64,000 nucleotides of DNA, from assembly GCF_031877795.1 (NCBI RefSeq), contig NC_133932.1, positions 72,715,937-72,779,936 on the forward strand, written 5' to 3'. Source of the DNA: Strix aluco. Lineage: Eukaryota > Chordata > Aves > Strigiformes > Strigidae. Each line of letters begins with the position of its first letter. Position 1 is the stretch's first letter. Made by a program: the position numbers and the translations under genes. Below are positions 52,801 to 64,000 of this stretch, one piece after another. Under the pieces are notes generated by a model. It saw only the letters and a program-made list of their open reading frames with translations, was not told the origin of the DNA and ran no database searches.

Positions 52801-55800
52801 GGGACGCCCATTCATTAGCAGCACTGTTTTAGAACTATATGTTAACATGATAGTAAATGAATCACTCTTCTCTAGGCAAATACTCAGTCTGCATGTAGCA
52901 CGTTAATATGCACAGTGTTAAAGGGATGTAATCTTTTTGTAGTTTTATACTGATTTGCTAGCATGATTCATTAAACTTATCAGTTGCAGACAGTCTGGGA
53001 GAATGAAATGGAACGGAAATGCTTGTCAAAAAATGAAGCAATTTATGTCGCTGAAATGACCTTCCGCTTCTGGCCTGACTGATACTTTGTGGGAGGAGTA
53101 AGATAAAATGAGTGTCATCAAATATTATATGAGAGGCTGGCCTGTGGTGCAAGGGAGCTATGGCTATTTCAAAACTGCTAGCCTACCATGCAAATTAGGT
53201 GAGGTATCACAGTGCACCTGGCCAAAACCTTTGCATTAGTCTGTAATTAGCTCCTACACAAGGGCTGAAGAGCCTGCCTTTTCATCCCTCCCCGCACCCT
53301 CCCCATCACTCCAGCCCCGGGAGATTATGCTTCCTGCCCAGCACCATTCCTTCTCTGTTTTGGCACTTGGAGGACAGCAGTGATTGCTTCAAGGTCCATG
53401 CAGCTCCTGGGGAAAGGCGTTCTTTCAAAGAGGATGTCTGGGAGATAGGACAAAACTGTTTCTTGTCTTTTGTTTCATTATCTCTAGTTGTGTAGTGGGA
53501 AATCACGAACTGGGTTCTTTCTATCATGAGACTGATTTAAAATCATAGAAGTTTAGAAATAAGCAATAATTGGCATAGTTTCAGCTTACTTACCTTGTGA
53601 TCATTATCTTTATTCCTTCGGGGGAAGTTTCCCACTTAGGACTTGATTGTGTATGTTTCTTAAGTCATTCCTAAATGAGTACCAGAAATGCAGATTTCCT
53701 CGTTTGCAGTTCAAAAGATACTCGACTAAATTTCTAATGCTTTGCAAGGAATGAAAAGCTGCTGTTATTCTCTGTCCCATTCTGTCTGTAACCTCTAGCC
53801 CTCTGTTTGATCATCCATATCCACTTTTCTCTCCATTTTTCACTTGTTCTCATACATAGCCCATACTCCTTTCTGCCCATTTCAGTCTCTTCTGCTTAGT
53901 CCTCCAAGGCATTCTTCATCTCCATTGAAAGCAAACATCCAAAATCAGTGAGATGGATCCTAGCCTAGAAGTGCCTGTTTCTTGCCGTTGAACAGAGGGA
54001 GACTGGAGTAACTAGTAGAGATGTTTGTACCTACACTGGGTTAGGTGAACCCAGACCCTGATTCCTATACCTGCTGTAACCATCTTGCTCTCTCTCTCAG
54101 TTTCTCACCTCATTACTTTAATGCCCCTTTGACCTCCTTAAATTGACTTTTGATCTATAAGTTGTTTCCCCTCTGGCCCTTCCATCTTCTCAGAGGACCA
54201 AGAGGAAGAAGCTCATACTTCCTCCTAGTATGTGCAGAATGTTATCACATCCCTCAGATTCAAAAATACATTTTAGTAGCTGAGGATAATGCTATCCAGC
54301 AGTGACTGTCATTGTTGGCCAACCTTCCACCCACCTGCAAATGTTACAGTCAGTGATAGTAGGAGACGATGCTACTGTAAAACAAAGCCAGAGATTTGTA
54401 GTGCAGGTGGCCTGTTCTGGCATAGTCAGGTTCGTGCACACAGGACCTTATGCAGCTGTGCTCCCTGATGCTCAGAACCTTCTTACCTTTGTCAGCTTTG
54501 GTTATTCTAATCTGAGGCTTAAGAAACAGGAAAAACCGAATATAATGGTGTCATTTTTGGGAGCACAAAAAGAGACCCAAAAGCACAAGTCCATTCTTCT
54601 GGCCACACTAAATTTAAGAACAAACCCCAGCTTAAAAATAAATAACAACATACTTTTTTTCTAAAACAGTGCATGTTAAATAACAGGCTGAAGGAAGTAT
54701 GCAGGGATTGACTTGAAAACAGATGTTGATAATGATTCAATGACGTATTTTAATTACATTCCCACATGCAATTAAAACAGACTTCTTCTGAATTTAAGGG
54801 ACACGTTGATAAAACTGATAACATTCTGCATGATGCTGGAGGAGGAAGTATGAACTGCAAGCATGCGTCCTCCAGCTGTGATCTCATCAGGTCCTGAAAA
54901 ACTAAGGGAGGTCACACTGGGTCATTTCTTGAAATGGGAGGCCCAATGTTTTTCCAGGCATAACCATGTACCACAAGAAGTAAAGCAGATTATGCAGTGG
55001 GTGGCACTTTGCCCTCCTGGTCAGTACTGAGTTGGCATTGCAGCATGCGTTGGCGTTGTTTTCTGATCTAATTCTCTTTCTGCAGTATAAGATAAATGCT
55101 CATTCTAATCAGTGTTAATTCTCATCTTTCCATGCATTTATAATATAACATGGTAAAATGCTGTAATAATGTAAGAGAAGAAAATGTGATTTTTTTTGCT
55201 TTATGTGAATATGGAGAAAGCTTGACTTCAGACAACAAATTCAGTGGATCTACATATAGAAAAAGGGATCTCAACAAAAGGAACAAATTTTTCAGGAGCT
55301 GCTACTTTAATTTTATTGGACAGCCTTTAGTAATTTTATTTGCAGTATTAAACCCCCATTTCTCTTGGATGCTTTATTTTAAAAGAAAATATATTTACCG
55401 AGTAAAAATGTTACTGTATTATTTAACTTTCCAGAGTGATGATGTTTATTGGTCTCATTGGAGGTTTTCCAAATTTAAAATGGATTAGGTACATTTGCTC
55501 TTTATTTCCCAGAAGTAGTGAGGTCCCAGTAGACTGTGGAGCCCACAGGTGTGGAGGGACAGGTGCCCAACATCCGTGCAGAGAGCTGGCTCTGGAGTGG
55601 TGCTGTCTCTGTCTGCTTCCGGATAATGGCTGAAGGATCTCGTGTGCATTGGTGGAATATTCAGTGATACAAATATTTTGGTTGTTTTCCTCCTAGTTTG
55701 TTTCTGAGAGGCATGACAACACTAAAAACAATAGACTGCTGAGTTACTCACCAGTTGCTTCATGATCATGAGGAGGAAAAGTGGAGAGTAGCCGAGATAC

Positions 55801-57554
55801 ACTTAGGTGCAGAGAAATACTTTGGTAACACAAAGCAACTGTAAGCTTTTACCTGTGCATCAGTTAATCTGACTTCTCACATATGTTATGTTATCACCTT
55901 TCATGTTTTACAAAAAAAATGAGAATCTCTTTATGATTATGTCATAGAAAACCCAATCTTTTGGTTGCTGTTGACTCAATCCAAACAAACCAACCCCGAG
56001 ATCTCTCAAGTCTCCATCTTCAGGCTTATGTGAACAAAGGCATGAAAGGTTTTATTAACATTTATTAATATTAAGCTCCATTCCTCAAACATCTGCATCA
56101 AGATCTTCTCTCACTCGCTACTGAGGGAAGTGGCATTAGGAGTATTTCAAGTGATGAGATCAGCTGTCAGGACTAGCAAGGCCAGCTGCACAGTCCACTT
56201 TCCTTCCTTCCTGAGATGAAAACACCCCTCTCCCAAATCCTCCCATCCATCTGCCCTCCAGAATTTCACTTCACAGAATCCAGAGAGGCTTGGAAGTCTG
56301 TCAACATCTATGCTGAAGTGCCATCATTTTCTGGAGGTACAAATTGGCAGTATTTTGACTTCAGTTTATCTAGTGTAGAAACCCCATGAGGTGGTGCTGC
56401 CCTAAGGAAAGCCTTTCAGAAAACAAGGATCTCTAAAGTACCTACTGCAGAATAGTTTGGACTGGTTATGTTTTTATTCATGTTTTCTGTGCATTCTCCT
56501 GCTGCAACAAATGTGCTTTTACTGAGTGGAAGGTTTTCCACCATAATGACAATTACAGTTAGTCATCACAGAGGGCAAGAAAGAAAGAAGATGTTTTGAA
56601 ATGTGGGAGATTTAAGGAACAAGGCCAGAACCCTGGAGCTAGACATTGCCTGGCCAGTAAACATTAACAAGTGCCTCCATATCTAATATTTAACATTAGG
56701 AGCAGTTTGCTCTCTGAGGGGCTGTGGTTTGACTTGATTTCATGAAGTGTGTCCAGACGTACTTCTTGATATAGTTTCCTGTGGTAATCATACCAATACT
56801 TATCTTCCTTTAAAAACTATTCTCTTCCTATTTGAAGATTGCCAATTGCTGATAAAAAAAAATTAGTAAATCAATATTAAGAGATCTTATGGTAAACACC
56901 CAAAGAGTGTAAACAACATTTTTTGTGTTCAGAAAAGAAACAAAAGCCATATCCTTCAGGTCTGATAATTTTCTCCTTAAGTGTAGAAAATAAGTCATGA
57001 ACTTCAGTTTCACCATCCCTTTCTCCTCAAAGCAATGGCACATATTTATAGACATCAAGTATTTATGCAGGATGCAAACCATTTATTAACAAATTGATAT
57101 TAAAGAGATGCTTCTACGACTGGATTGATTTTGTTTTAAATAATGTGTTGGGCTTTGAATGTGTGACTGTAGAATCCTAGAGGAGAATCCATTTGTTTTA
57201 AATTGAGATGTTCATATTGCTAGATGCAGAGTGTGTGTGTGTTCTATAAAAATGAGTTAATATTTCAATGGTGGCCCAAAAGATTTAGAAGTAATATAAC
57301 AGTTTTCTATGGTTAAAAGCTATAGCAATATTTTTTCTTCTTTTACAAAGGGATCTTTTATTGGACTGAGACTCAGACCAAAGTGTGTGTCTGTATAAAA
57401 ATGACAAAGTATTGTGTTGGGCTTAAGCAACCATTCCCCATGCTGACCAGCCTTGCAGTCAGGGTGTTACCGCTGACATCCTTGGCTTGTTGTGGTATGT
57501 TCTGCCAGTCATCCAGTTCAGACAATTAATTCTCAATTTCTCTTTTATTTTCAG

Positions 57555-57605
57555 GGTTGTTCCGGTTGTGGAAAATGTGACTGCAGTGGAGTAAAAGGGC
57601 AAAAG
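57555..57605 (+). CDS. COL4A5: Collagen IV alpha-5-like, exon 2 (7S cysteine cluster and first Gly-X-Y)
   Basis: This 51-nt exon lies between acceptor tattttcag and donor gtgagt (57606), phase 0 at both ends, and encodes GCSGCGKCDCSGVKGQK. It holds four cysteines (spacing C-2-C-2-C-1-C) and then the first collagenous triplets GVK GQK. In the family, this N-terminal 7S region cross-links four trimers through disulfide and lysine-derived bonds in the extracellular network. By recall, human COL4A5 exon 2 is [20 protein letters not shown]. This exon aligns to it with one three-residue gap and shares KCDCSG and the first two cysteines' spacing. Human COL4A1 (KCDCHGVKGQK) matches the end better but has His where this has Ser and carries an extra Gly in front. 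COL4A5 is preferred. Exon 3 was not found in the remaining 6.4 kb. Confidence 0.85.
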
Positions 57606-58589
57606 GTGAGTAAGTTGGCTCTCTCCACTTCATTATCTTGCTTAATTAAACCACACGGTGTATAATCTACTGGGAGGCAGGTGAGCCATTGGTTTCAGTG
57701 AACACTTTCACCTCCACCGGGCATTGCCAAGGCCAGGCCATGTGCCCTTCAAGCAGGGTTTCTGAAAAGCAGCCAGCTCGGTGTCTGCAGCAGCAGAGGG
57801 CAGGAGGGCCAGGCGTGGAAAACAGCCAAGTGCCCTCACAGCAGGGTGAAGCCCCTAGCTCAGTGCTTGGCTGTGCCCTCCCTCTTTTCCCATCGAGCGG
57901 GATGCTAGCCCAGCACTCACCTTCCCTACACCTCACCTCCTGTCTTTTCAGTGGGTAACAGGCTAGACATCCTGACCCCCTCTGGAAGTGATGTGAGCAG
58001 TTCAGTTCCGAAATGCTCCCCTCGGCCCCCTGTGCAGATTGCTCTCCAGGAAGTCTGTGATGCATCATAAGCAATGCCCCTGATCAGGGTTAGCCCTGGG
58101 AGACAATGGCCTGCAATAGGAAGAAGGAGGTTAATAATCAACTTAAATACAGAAAAGTGTTGCAGGTCAAGAAAAAAAATATTTAAAACTTTTTGACAGA
58201 AACTTGCAAATGAATTTTAAAGTTCCCGCTCAGCTATCCAAACTTTCTGTGTATAAAACAGAAATGGCACTTTAAAGGCTTCTTGTAAAGCAGTAACAGT
58301 GACGAAAAAATACAGCATACTTAAGCACTCCATTAATTCCCCCTGTAAATTACCTGCTTTTGTAAATATTGTAGACATTCAGCCACTCTTCTTATCTCTT
58401 CCAATTTTGCTGTAGAGATTTTAATCTACAGTGTGTTCAGTTGTGCCTGCACACGTACTGTATATCTACCATTATAAATGAGTGTAAACCAAAGATTTTA
58501 TCATCCTGTGATTGCACTGGGAACATTTTTCAAGGTTAGTTGTTTAGGTCACCCAAAGGAGTGCTTAGAAGAGGTGGGGGGGCTGTTTG

Positions 58590-58643
58590 GGGTTTTTTTG
58601 TTTGTTTGTTTTGGGGGTTGGTTTTTTGTTTTTTTTTTTTTTT
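58590..58643. repeat. T-rich low-complexity tract with G runs
   Basis: Repeated gtttg and ggttttt blocks run into a long T stretch. It is simple low-complexity sequence with no other feature. Confidence 0.7.
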
Positions 58644-60621
58644 AAATAAACAAACAGCTGGTGTTCTACATTGTCTCACATGCAATAGCTACATATTTAC
58701 AGATGAGGGTTTTAAGAATGCTTGTTGGTGGCTTTTCTTCAGTGTTTTCCAGAACAAAGAATGTAAATTACTTAATTAGAGACCCAAGCAAAGATCATTT
58801 TCTTTGTAACAGAACATAGATTAATTTGTGAGACAGGTGAAAAGTGTTGAGGTTCAAAATGACTTTTAGGTAGAGTCTCCTTTTTTTAATGACCCATTAA
58901 TATCTGTTTAATAAAAGTCAACCATATATTAAAAACAAATAAAGCAAAGGTTTGGGAAAGGTTCGAAACTCTGAATTTATTCCTTGATATCTTGATCTTA
59001 TTTTTTAGTAACAAGTACAAATGAACCAGTGTAGAATGAGAGAGATGTTATAACTCTCTTGTTGAAAGCTATTAGTTTTTAGTTCACAGAGTATGCCAGC
59101 ACCTTGTAACTAGATCATTTTAAAAAATGATAGTTTGGGGAAATAAATTGTATTAAAGCTTAACTTCATTTATTTCCGGCTGCAATCCTGACTCTCTTTG
59201 CTAGAGCTCTTGCTGGCGTTTTTCATTTGCATAGTCCAGAGTCTCAAAAAGTTCTCTTTGAAAGAAATAGATGCTTGTCTGATATGCTAGAAGCCAAAAC
59301 TACCTCAAATTAACATAGGTTATTAAAAAATGTAGAAGAGAGAAAAATATTGGTCCATAGCAACAGAAGTCATAGTAAATTCCAAATCTCATGCAAACTT
59401 GTCCAGCAAGTCAGTGTACTCTGCGTTATTCCTCATGGGTTCCATCACAAACTTCTTTGACTTTAAATGTGTATAGTGAAATATTTACATCCTATTAGAC
59501 TGTGTAGGAAATTTAATTATTGACATTAGAGACGTCCAGACAGGTGAATGAAGTTACATCTAGAAAACAATATTCAAGAAAGGCATTTGAAGGTATTTTG
59601 GAATGCAATTAAAAGTAACCTGATTCTGATCAATATATATCAATGTTGGCTCATGTTATCGCTCTGAGGCTTTTAAAGGTTTACTTAAGATTTTGAGTAG
59701 AAAACTGATTTTTACTTAAAAACATCTGCCCCCACCCTTGTTTTAGTCTAGCACAGCTTTTCGTCCCAATTCTTTACATTTACTGCCTGTCTAGAATAAA
59801 GACAGCCTGCTACCCAGTCTCAGGACTGAAGACAGAAGTTGGTGAGGGAGAGCAAGGGAAGCATCCTTCCTGCTTGCCTTTGTAATATTTCTAGAAATAG
59901 TCTTTCCAACCAACACATTTGTATTTGAAACATGTCTCTGATGAACACAGTTCCCTTTAATGCATACATCAGTAGTCGTACCTGTTACCTCAGACACCTA
60001 CGTGAATGTTGTTTAATCTGGGAAAGACTGATCCTAGCCAGGTTCCAGGCCAGAAGAGGGCCGCCATGCCCACCTCTTGTGGTAGCCCATGAGACCATGT
60101 TAGAGAACATCTGCTCTCCACTTCTCACATAGCCACTTGCGTGGGAAGCACATATCCATTCTGCCCTGCGCCATCCACAGCCAACATGTTGCCTACACTG
60201 GAAACCCTTTTGATCTGGCTTCCACGTTGTGCAGAAGCGCACAAACGCTGAAGGGCCTTTTCCAATCCACCCACACTCTTCAGCAATGTAACCACACCAG
60301 TTTACTGCCGTGGGAGCTTCGGCAGCTGCGGAAGTGGGTCCTGGGTTTACCCTTTAATGCCTTAATTATTAACATCTGGAGATATATTTCCTACCATAGT
60401 GTGGGAAGAAGTTCCAGACCCTATGATTTGGGGGTGGGGTTTAATTAAAATACATTTGGCCAAAATAATCATATTAATGATCTCACCAGAAAAAGTGCTG
60501 AAAATAGTATTTGACTTAAAAGCTGTGAAATGCCCAAGAAATATTACCCAACAGCATTTCAGACATGGAAGAGTAAATTACATTGCCACATTTTTCTCTC
60601 TCATTTGAGAAATTTTTCATC

Positions 60622-60647
60622 AATATGACCATTTGGATGGTCATATT
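60622..60647. repeat. Perfect inverted repeat, 10-bp arms and 6-bp loop
   Basis: The left arm aatatgacca (60622-60631) and right arm tggtcatatt (60638-60647) are exact reverse complements around tttgga. The arms are short and AT-rich. No terminal-repeat element or precursor hairpin of microRNA length extends from them. Confidence 0.85.
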
Positions 60648-63600
60648 TAGAATACATTCAATATGTTCTCTCATTAGACTGTTTCCATGAAAATTGCATC
60701 TCTATGCCAAACTCTTTAAGATGACTCATACTTTATCAAGGGCATATAATTGACAAAGTCTAAGGGTTTTCATCCCTTTCGGAATATTTCAGAAAGTGAG
60801 TGTAATTGCAACAGATGGCTCTTATCCTGTAAAGCCTTTATTATTACACTGAACATCAGGCTGTTATTTTAAGCTATATAATGTCAAGTATCAAGTATTT
60901 GCCAAACAAAAGATGCAGAAATTTTAGAAAAACATAATACTGCTAAACTAATACAATAATAAACAATACCTTCCTGTTTTCCATTAGATAGATTAGCCTA
61001 AAACATCTTCATTTGTTTTCTCTTACACTTCTTATTTGGTTTTCTGCATAATTGACTGTTCTAACCTCACTAAAGTGTGAGATCTGTTTAAACTGATGAG
61101 AGTTTTGAATGCTTGCCTACATTTTATTGTAGAAGTAGAGAGAAGATATGTTTTCACTTTTATGCCTACCTAGATCTTGAGAACAATTTCAAGCAGCTGT
61201 GGAGATAAGAAGTGCTAGCCATTAATGTGTGTAGAAAAAGCATGTTAAGCATTTAATTACTGTTTAGAACAAAGACTGTATAGAGCTGAGTAAAATTCTC
61301 CATGCACTGACTTTTTCCAAGAATGTTCATTGTCTCATTCATGACCATTTACACTCATTTTACTCCATAGCAGAAACATGTATAAATGAAGGCAACACTG
61401 GAACTTTGCTGTAACTAATACAGAATGATTAATCTTCTAACACTTATCAGTTAGTATGCATTGAACTATAAATCCTCATTCCTTAGTATAAATATCTTAT
61501 CATGAGTCCTCTGTCTCAGCATTACCCATTGAAAGTTGAAGTCACAAATTTGATTTTATCATTGCACTTTTACAAAAAAATCTCTGCTGGGATATTCTGA
61601 AAGAAAATAGAAAATAAGAATAGAAATAACTCTTATGTAACTTCTAGTTTTGACCTTTTTTTTGATTTGAGATGTAGAAAAACTTGAGCAAATCATTTTA
61701 TATTGACGTATTTTTGTTTGCCTAATTCTGAGACTGTATCCTTATCATTATACCTACATAAAAATTACTTCTCTGTTTCTTTTGATGGGTGCCTTGTCCC
61801 CGTGTGGATTGCCCATGCTGCAGAAATACACAGACTGGCTTTGCTTGAGCTGTTTTGGCCCTGGAAGCCAGGTAGCTCTGTTACTGGCTTAGTCTAACAG
61901 TCCTTGGGACATCTCTGTGGTCCCCTGTCAAAGGAGCAGTGACCAGTCTTTTCTCTCCTGCACACTCCTACGGTCTTAAAAGCCACACGTGGTTTTGCCA
62001 TCTGCAGGTGTTTGTACTTCTCCATTTTCTCTGTGTAATGAAGAGTTGACTGTTCCAGTGGACGGTGTTCCTGTATATTTGTTTTGGTTAGGGTTTTTTA
62101 AGGTTTACCGGACTGGGAGGGCCTTCGAGGCTTTTTTTTTTTTTTAAAATTAGGTATCAGAAGATAAAGCAAAAATATTTGTGCTATTGATGAGTTAAAA
62201 CAATATAAAACCCCTTGTTGGAGAGAAGCTCTGGCAGCCACTGGGAAGATCACTGTTAAGTACTAATGAGTTTCCTTTACAATATAGCAGAGGACAATAA
62301 ATCAGTTCCTTTAGTGGAGCAAATCAGTGATCACTAGATTTGTGCTTTTCATATTCAACCTGTATTAGCAGCATCAAGCTTTGTTTATCAAGAATGTTCA
62401 TTTTTTACACTTTTCATTGCCACTATTTGGGTTTAATAAGTTCTTCCATAGTCTTGCTCAGTGTTTCTATTTAAGTGGCTGCTGTAGTAACTTAGTGTAC
62501 AGCACCTGTTCACGCCTGAGTTGGAAACACTATGAACTGAAGACACTAAGGAAACCAGGGGTAAATAATATACCCCAGAGAAGGCCATAAAGTTGACAAG
62601 AGGGGTGACAGACAATGTGGCAGGAAAGATTGTGTTTGCAGTCTGGAAAGGGCTAATAGATAACATGCAATCATCTAATCATTCCTGAAAGGGTGACATC
62701 AGAAGACAGTAATAAAATAAGCAAAGATATTGATCAGCTGCAGATCTGCTATTCTACACGGAGACTTGTGATTCATAAATATTTTTGAAAATGAGGCCAT
62801 TGTCACAATGTTTGTATCAATTCTGCAGCAACAGTAGTATATTTTTATTGATTCACCTTTCACTCAGAGAAAAATAATCCTTTAAATTCAAATCAGGGAA
62901 AAAGAACATCTGTGTTTCATAAAGAGAGCACACCAACAAAGCTGCTATTCTTGAAAAGAACAAGATGTCAAAAGACTTTGAATAATACTGAGTGGGATAT
63001 ACTAAATATTGAAAGTTTTCTACATTTTCCCAACTGACAGGCCAAACTGCTAAGTGGCATCTGGAGCCATCAGATTTTCTTCATTTGAAATAGTCGTTGG
63101 AACCATTTGTCCTGTTTTCTCAGATGGAACCGAATGTCTCTGGCAACATTTTCTATATTAAGATGTAGTTTTGCACTCAGTACGTACATATCTTCGACCA
63201 ACAGGAACTAGTGGATTACACTGGTGAATTTATCTCCATGGAAAGAGTGCTATAAAAGCAGATATCCTAGGAATACTATGTGATGGGGTATGCTTATATT
63301 TAGTTTTCAGAGTTGACTTTTAAAGGTTTTCACCCAGTAGTATTTCAGTTGGCATAAAATGACCTTTTAAGCAGCTGTTGTCAGATGCGTATCTTTGCTT
63401 GTAAAGGTGTTGGTATAATAATCTCAGGCATTTCTTTTTGGAATAGAACATGCCCTCTAGCCTCACAGGGTTTGATTTTACATTTGTACAACTGCTGTTA
63501 GTGTATGTCTTCATTATGGTTTCTCGAAGGATTACAGGGCCTTATTTTGATTTGCAGCATGTGAGCCTCCAATGAAGTCAGTAAAGTTTCCCAAATGTGA

Positions 63601-64000
63601 GATCAAAGTAAGATGAGAAAAGACCTGTAAGATCTCCACTTCTCTGAAATCTGCAGGCTTGGGAAGCAGAGCCGCCCAGTGCCTGTGCAATAGCCATGTG
63701 TAGTTTGGAATCTTCCCAAATTTAAAATTTTGTCCATGCAAACAGAGTCACGCTTCCAGTATCTACTGACTACATAGTGATTATAAAACTTATCTCCTGG
63801 TGTGCATTTTTTTAGTATCTGGTCATACGCATGACAGCACCCGCAGTCTGCTTCTGCTTTCTATATGTTCATCTTACTGCCCACTTACTGCTCTATGATG
63901 CTGACAGGGTTTTGTGTGTGTAGATTACGGGTCTGGGACAGCAAATGTCTGGGGTACAGCAGTAGCTACATTTTGTAGTTTACCCCTCAGGCTTCTTTAA

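Larger units (their letters stand above)
4071..57554 (+). other. COL4A5: First intron of the plus-strand collagen gene (about 53.5 kb)
   Basis: The intron is delimited by donor gtgagt at 4071 and acceptor ttttcag at 57554, both phase 0. It is predominantly AT-rich and has no convincing coding exon. A very long first intron is typical of this family; by recall, human COL4A5 intron 1 is near 100 kb. Its contents are listed separately: a GC-rich start, two CR1 fragments, homopolymers, small tandem and inverted repeats, and GC-rich patches near 7200-7720, 8280-8830, 10260-10370, 15640-16260, 20960-21350, 25620-25800 and 47400-48500. No transfer RNA, snRNA or intact mobile element was recognised. 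Confidence 0.8.
38035..57554. other. Intronic sequence before exon 2, no gene recognised
   Basis: This is mostly AT-rich non-coding intron. Marked items are an isolated 171-codon open frame at 39442-39957, poly(T) at 40096-40117, a 17-bp tandem duplication at 46228-46262, a CpG-retaining GC-rich patch at about 47590-48440, a 16-bp tandem duplication at 48811-48840 and poly(A) at 49819-49834. No further CR1 or exon was recognised. Confidence 0.6.
57606..64000 (+). other. COL4A5: Partial intron 2 of the plus-strand collagen gene
   Basis: This runs from donor gtgagt at 57606 to the right edge, so the intron is at least 6,395 bp. It was scanned for a Gly-X-Y coding exon (expected about 90 nt, phase 0) and none was seen. 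Contents are a GC-richer patch at 57690-58030 with open frames on both strands, a T/G-rich run at 58590-58643, a poly(T) run near 62131-62144 and a 10-bp-stem inverted repeat at 60622-60647. No transposon was recognised. Confidence 0.65.

Noticed and set aside
57667-58074. 135-codon minus-strand frame just downstream of collagen exon 2
   Set aside because: It lies in a GC-richer intronic patch with competing frames on both strands. The product has no recognisable domain and is antisense to the collagen gene.
57606-64000. Search for collagen exon 3 (Gly-X-Y repeats)
   Set aside because: No run of regularly spaced glycine codons with flanking splice sites was seen. The exon presumably lies beyond the window.
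1-64000. CRISPR arrays, operons, prophage, toxin or defence systems
   Set aside because: Nothing resembling regularly spaced repeats, bacterial gene clusters or ribosome binding sites occurs. All signals are those of vertebrate nuclear DNA.
1-64000. Endogenous retrovirus or LTR element
   Set aside because: No paired long terminal repeats, primer-binding site or recognisable gag/pol/env-like frame was found.

Overview
This is vertebrate nuclear DNA, most likely from a bird. The evidence is two 3'-end fragments of a chicken-repeat-1 (CR1) LINE, few other recognisable interspersed repeats, and a compact CpG island in AT-rich, mostly non-coding sequence. Nothing prokaryotic is present: no operons, and no long open frames outside GC-rich sequence.

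The only genes I can support are the 5' ends of two divergently transcribed type IV collagen genes. On the plus strand, exon 1 (coding 4008-4070) encodes a 21-residue signal peptide. It joins in phase 0 to exon 2 (57555-57605), which encodes GCSGCGKCDCSGVKGQK: the cysteine cluster of the 7S region and the first Gly-X-Y triplets. On the minus strand, a 44-nt coding segment (3225-3182) joins across a 137-nt intron to a 61-nt exon (3044-2984), giving a second signal peptide. The two start codons lie 782 bp apart across a shared CpG island. This is the head-to-head layout of the collagen IV pairs COL4A1/COL4A2, COL4A3/COL4A4 and COL4A5/COL4A6. The CDCSG motif, the M-[K/R]-L start and the single three-residue gap relative to human COL4A5 exon 2 make COL4A5 (plus) / COL4A6 (minus) my best assignment. 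COL4A1/COL4A2 is not excluded.

Layout: 1-2983, intron of the minus-strand gene running off the left edge; 2984-3225, its two first coding exons; 3226-4007, bidirectional promoter and 5' leaders; 4008-4070, plus-strand exon 1; 4071-57554, a 53.5-kb first intron; 57555-57605, exon 2; 57606-64000, start of intron 2, with exon 3 not seen. The large intron holds CR1 fragments at about 6382-6590 (minus) and 37611-38034 (plus), homopolymer runs, minor tandem and inverted repeats, some GC-rich patches, and stretches that could be regulatory but cannot be tested by eye.

The two chains would be made together from one promoter region. In the COL4A5/COL4A6 case they contribute to the alpha5-alpha5-alpha6 basement-membrane trimer. 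I found no convincing undescribed system. The most useful leads are the unusual N-terminal cysteine spacing, the promoter architecture and a CpG-retaining patch deep in intron 1 (about 47590-48440).
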